Of a stretch of 64,000 nucleotides of DNA, positions 62,063 through 64,000 are shown in pieces (position 1 is the stretch's first letter; each line of letters begins with the position of its first letter). Location: NCBI RefSeq assembly GCF_018035235.1, contig NZ_WPCV01000002.1, positions 1,178,001-1,242,000 on the forward strand, read 5' to 3'. Source of the DNA: Citrobacter sp. On2M (GTDB lineage: Bacteria; Pseudomonadota; Gammaproteobacteria; Enterobacterales; Enterobacteriaceae). The notes beneath the pieces were generated by a model that saw nothing but the letters and a program-made list of their open reading frames with translations, did no database searches and had not been told where the DNA came from. The position numbers and the translations under genes were made by a program.

Positions 62063-63105
62063 TGTTGAATTTAGGGATCGTAATATTCGCATTTTTAGTG
62101 TCATGTGCACTGACTTGGGGATTACGCGGTTATGCGATTAAACATAACGTGATTGACCTACCAAACCAGAGAAGTTCGCATTCTGTGCCGACTCCGCGTG
62201 GGGGGGGGGTGGCTATTGTCCTGACGCTTTTAGCCGCGCTGGTGTGGTTTTATTTCAGCAACGCGCTGACGGTAGATGGCTTCTTAGGTTTGTTCATTCC
62301 GGGGTTAATTGTTGCAGTAATCGGGTTCCTGGATGACCACGGTCATATTGCGGCACGCTGGCGTCTGATGATGCATTTTCTGGCTGCGGCAATTGGCCTA
62401 TATTTCTTGGGATCTTTCCCGATTATTACTCTGTTTGGTTACGATCTCTCATTATCATGGATTGGGATGATTCTGGGCTGCTTCTATTTAGTCTGGATGT
62501 TGAATTTATACAATTTCATGGATGGAATTAACGGTTTAGCCAGTTCGGAAGCGATCACCTTTGCGGCAAGCAGTGCGTTGTTAATGGTCGTCAACCAGTA
62601 TACGTTTGCTCCTGGTAGCATATATCAGCTGACGCTTGCCCTTGCTGGCGCTGCTGCAGGTTTTATTGTCTGGAACTTCCCGGTTGCCAAAATCTTTATG
62701 GGGGATGCCGGGAGCGGTTTCCTCGGTATAACCATCGGGCTGATGATCCTCCATATCGCGAAAGTCGATTCAAACTTCTTTATTGCAGAGTTATGTTTGC
62801 TGGGGGTCTTCATCGTCGACGCGACTACCACACTGCTGCGCAGAGTGGTGGCTGGGAAGAAAGTCTACGAGGCGCATGCGAGCCATGGTTATCAGATCTT
62901 GGCCCGGAAATATGGCAGTCATGTTCCGGTGACGATGATGGCGATCGCCGTTAACCTGCTCTGGCTCTTGCCAATTGCTTATCTAATAGCAGATGCCAAA
63001 ATTGATGGCTTTGTGGGACTGATTATCGCCTGGTTACCACTATTCTTTGTTGCATTTAAATGTGGTGCTGGCGTGAAAGATAAAGAGAGCAACGTCAATG
63101 CATGA
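62062..63105 (+). CDS. WbpL-like undecaprenyl-phosphate HexNAc-1-phosphate transferase
   Basis: This 347-residue polytopic protein of the WecA/MraY family starts O-antigen synthesis by placing a HexNAc 1-phosphate on undecaprenyl phosphate. About ten membrane helices are seen. Family motifs are PTPRGGGVAIV (41-53), FLDDHGHIAARW with Asp91-Asp92, NLYNFMDGINGLA (148-160), IFMGDAGSGFLG (211-222) and the basic-loop HASHGYQ. They follow Pseudomonas WbpL closely and differ from WecA. Codons 47-49 and the first base of codon 50 form a run of ten G (62200-62209). It overlaps the next gene by eight bases. Confidence 0.88.
   Translation: MLNLGIVIFAFLVSCALTWGLRGYAIKHNVIDLPNQRSSHSVPTPRGGGVAIVLTLLAALVWFYFSNALTVDGFLGLFIPGLIVAVIGFLDDHGHIAARWRLMMHFLAAAIGLYFLGSFPIITLFGYDLSLSWIGMILGCFYLVWMLNLYNFMDGINGLASSEAITFAASSALLMVVNQYTFAPGSIYQLTLALAGAAAGFIVWNFPVAKIFMGDAGSGFLGITIGLMILHIAKVDSNFFIAELCLLGVFIVDATTTLLRRVVAGKKVYEAHASHGYQILARKYGSHVPVTMMAIAVNLLWLLPIAYLIADAKIDGFVGLIIAWLPLFFVAFKCGAGVKDKESNVNA
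62200..62209 (+). repeat. Poly-G tract (G10) inside the wbpL-like gene
   Basis: Ten consecutive G encode the conserved Gly47-Gly48-Gly49 plus the first base of Val50. Loss of one G gives a TGA four codons after the tract, and gain of one gives a TGA at 62334-62336, so either change truncates the protein. The tract is in frame (ON) in this sequence. Confidence 0.9.
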
Positions 63106-63658
63106 CCTGATGATTTTGGGAGCTGGTGGCCATGGACGCACACTATGCGAATTGGCCAGACTACTGGGCTATGCGGATATTGTGTTTCTCGATGATAATG
63201 CCTCCCTTTGCCATGAGACCAACAAATATATCATTGGTAAAATTTCAGAGCTACCATTACACATCAACAATGCTAATAACGTCGTTATTGGCATTGGAAA
63301 TAATAAAGTCAGGGAACAACTCTATCTGCAGGTTATCAGCCTGGGTATCCAACCTGCCACTCTTATACATCCGTCTGCATTTGTCAGCCCATCGGCAACG
63401 ATAGCTGATGGTTCAGTGATATTAGCAGGAGCAGTGGTGGGGGCTAATGCAAAATTAGGTGTGGCTTCAATTGTAAATAGTCATTCGACGGTAGATCACG
63501 ATTCTATTCTCGGCGATTTTGCTCATTTAGGTGTCGGTGTTCATCTTGCAGGAAGTGCTAAAATTGGGAAATCAGCTTTTCTGCAAGCTGGTACAGTGGG
63601 TGGTTATAATGCAAAAGTGGACGATTACTCAGTGTGTCCTGCTGGTACTGTTTTATAA
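63098..63658 (+). CDS. PglD-like sugar O/N-acetyltransferase
   Basis: The 186-residue protein belongs to the PglD/NeuD sialic-acid-type acetyltransferases. The N-terminal Rossmann-like part starts DLMILGAGGHGRTLCELARLLGY and contains VIGIGNNKVRE. Left-handed beta-helix repeats follow, with the catalytic His in NSHSTVDHDSILGDFAHLGVGVHLAG. Homologues run on into a GAGAVV-type repeat and a GVPAK-like tail. Here the protein stops at PAGTVL, so its C-terminus is short. In Campylobacter PglD acetylates UDP-4-amino-sugars. Here the acceptor is unknown. Confidence 0.85.
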   Translation: MHDLMILGAGGHGRTLCELARLLGYADIVFLDDNASLCHETNKYIIGKISELPLHINNANNVVIGIGNNKVREQLYLQVISLGIQPATLIHPSAFVSPSATIADGSVILAGAVVGANAKLGVASIVNSHSTVDHDSILGDFAHLGVGVHLAGSAKIGKSAFLQAGTVGGYNAKVDDYSVCPAGTVL

Positions 63659-63696
63659 ACTGAAGGCAAGCTTTAACGAGGCGACTAGTTTTTAGT

Positions 63697-64000
63697 ATGC
63701 TAATTTATTTAATATCTTTACCAAGACCAATAAAACGAATCATTACGTTATCTATCGATGTGGTACTGCTCTTATGCGCATTCTGGTTTGCGTTTTGGGT
63801 ACGTATAGATTCACTGACACCATTATATAGTACGTCGCATTGGCTATTGATATTTTCAATAATCGTCGTCACTTTGGCAATATTTGTCAGATTGGGGCTG
63901 TATCGTGCAGTTATTCGCTATATTACGGCTAAGATTCTGCTGGTCGTAGCAGTTGGTATGTTTATATCGTCGATATTGCTGATTATTGCGGCGTTCTATA
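63697..64000 (+). CDS. WbpM/FlaA1-type UDP-HexNAc 4,6-dehydratase (N-terminus only)
   Basis: The reading frame is open from ATG at 63697 to the window edge (101 codons). The sequence LPRPIKRIITLSIDVVLLL, FWFAFWVRID and RLGLYRAVIRYITAK follows the membrane-anchored N-terminus of WbpM/CapD/PglF proteins (LPR..KR, FRxGLYRAVxRY). About three to four membrane helices are visible. The full protein should be around 600-650 residues with a cytoplasmic SDR domain that makes UDP-4-keto-6-deoxy-GlcNAc. GAGG lies 15 bases before the start. The catalytic half is outside the window. Confidence 0.85.
   Translation, partial: MLIYLISLPRPIKRIITLSIDVVLLLCAFWFAFWVRIDSLTPLYSTSHWLLIFSIIVVTLAIFVRLGLYRAVIRYITAKILLVVAVGMFISSILLIIAAFY

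Noticed and set aside
1-64000. CRISPR arrays, insertion sequences or prophage genes
   Set aside because: No spaced direct repeats, transposase, integrase or structural phage proteins were recognised on either strand.

Overview
The window is a stretch of enterobacterial chromosome. Almost every protein matches, in length and order, the Escherichia/Salmonella/Citrobacter core genome, and the proteins look closest to Escherichia and Salmonella orthologues without being identical to either. A Citrobacter-like member of the Enterobacteriaceae is the best inference, but the species cannot be fixed without a search. No transposase, prophage gene, CRISPR array, tRNA or rRNA was seen.

Region 1 (1-12550) is the hcp-lysO-aqpZ-ybjD-ybjX-macAB-cspD-clpS-clpA block, in the order known from E. 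coli near 0.9 Mb. hcp is cut by the left window edge. Region 2 (12605-34925) is cyaR-trhP(yegQ)-baeR-baeS-mdtD-mdtC-mdtB-mdtA, an ibs/Sib type I toxin-antitoxin pair, then yegD-alkA-dgcE(yegE)-udk-dcd-asmA. In E. coli K-12 this block lies near 2.1 Mb in the opposite orientation. The two blocks therefore meet at a rearrangement junction between 12551 and 12604, where the serW tRNA and infA would normally follow clpA. The 3' end of cyaR at this junction is also the P2-type phage attachment core.

Region 3 (34930-59662) is yegH followed by the complete colanic acid (M-antigen) operon wza-wzb-wzc-wcaABCDEF-gmd-fcl-gmm-wcaI-cpsB-cpsG-wcaJ-wzxC-wcaKLM. A 655-bp leader carries a JUMPstart/ops element. 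gmd, fcl, cpsB and cpsG supply GDP-mannose and GDP-fucose. WcaJ starts the repeat unit, the Wca glycosyltransferases, acetyltransferases and pyruvyltransferase build and decorate it, WzxC flips it, and WcaD, Wzc, Wzb and Wza polymerise and export it.

Region 4 (59828-64000) is galF, then a second JUMPstart/ops element and the first genes of the O-antigen cluster. These are not the usual WecA-dependent enterobacterial type. They encode a WbpV-like sugar-nucleotide reductase/epimerase, a WbpL-like polyprenyl-phosphate HexNAc-1-phosphate transferase, a PglD-like sugar acetyltransferase and the N-terminus of a WbpM/FlaA1-type 4,6-dehydratase. Together they point to initiation with a 6-deoxy-HexNAc (QuiNAc or FucNAc type). 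The wbpL-like gene carries an uninterrupted run of ten G residues inside its reading frame, a plausible slipped-strand phase-variation site.
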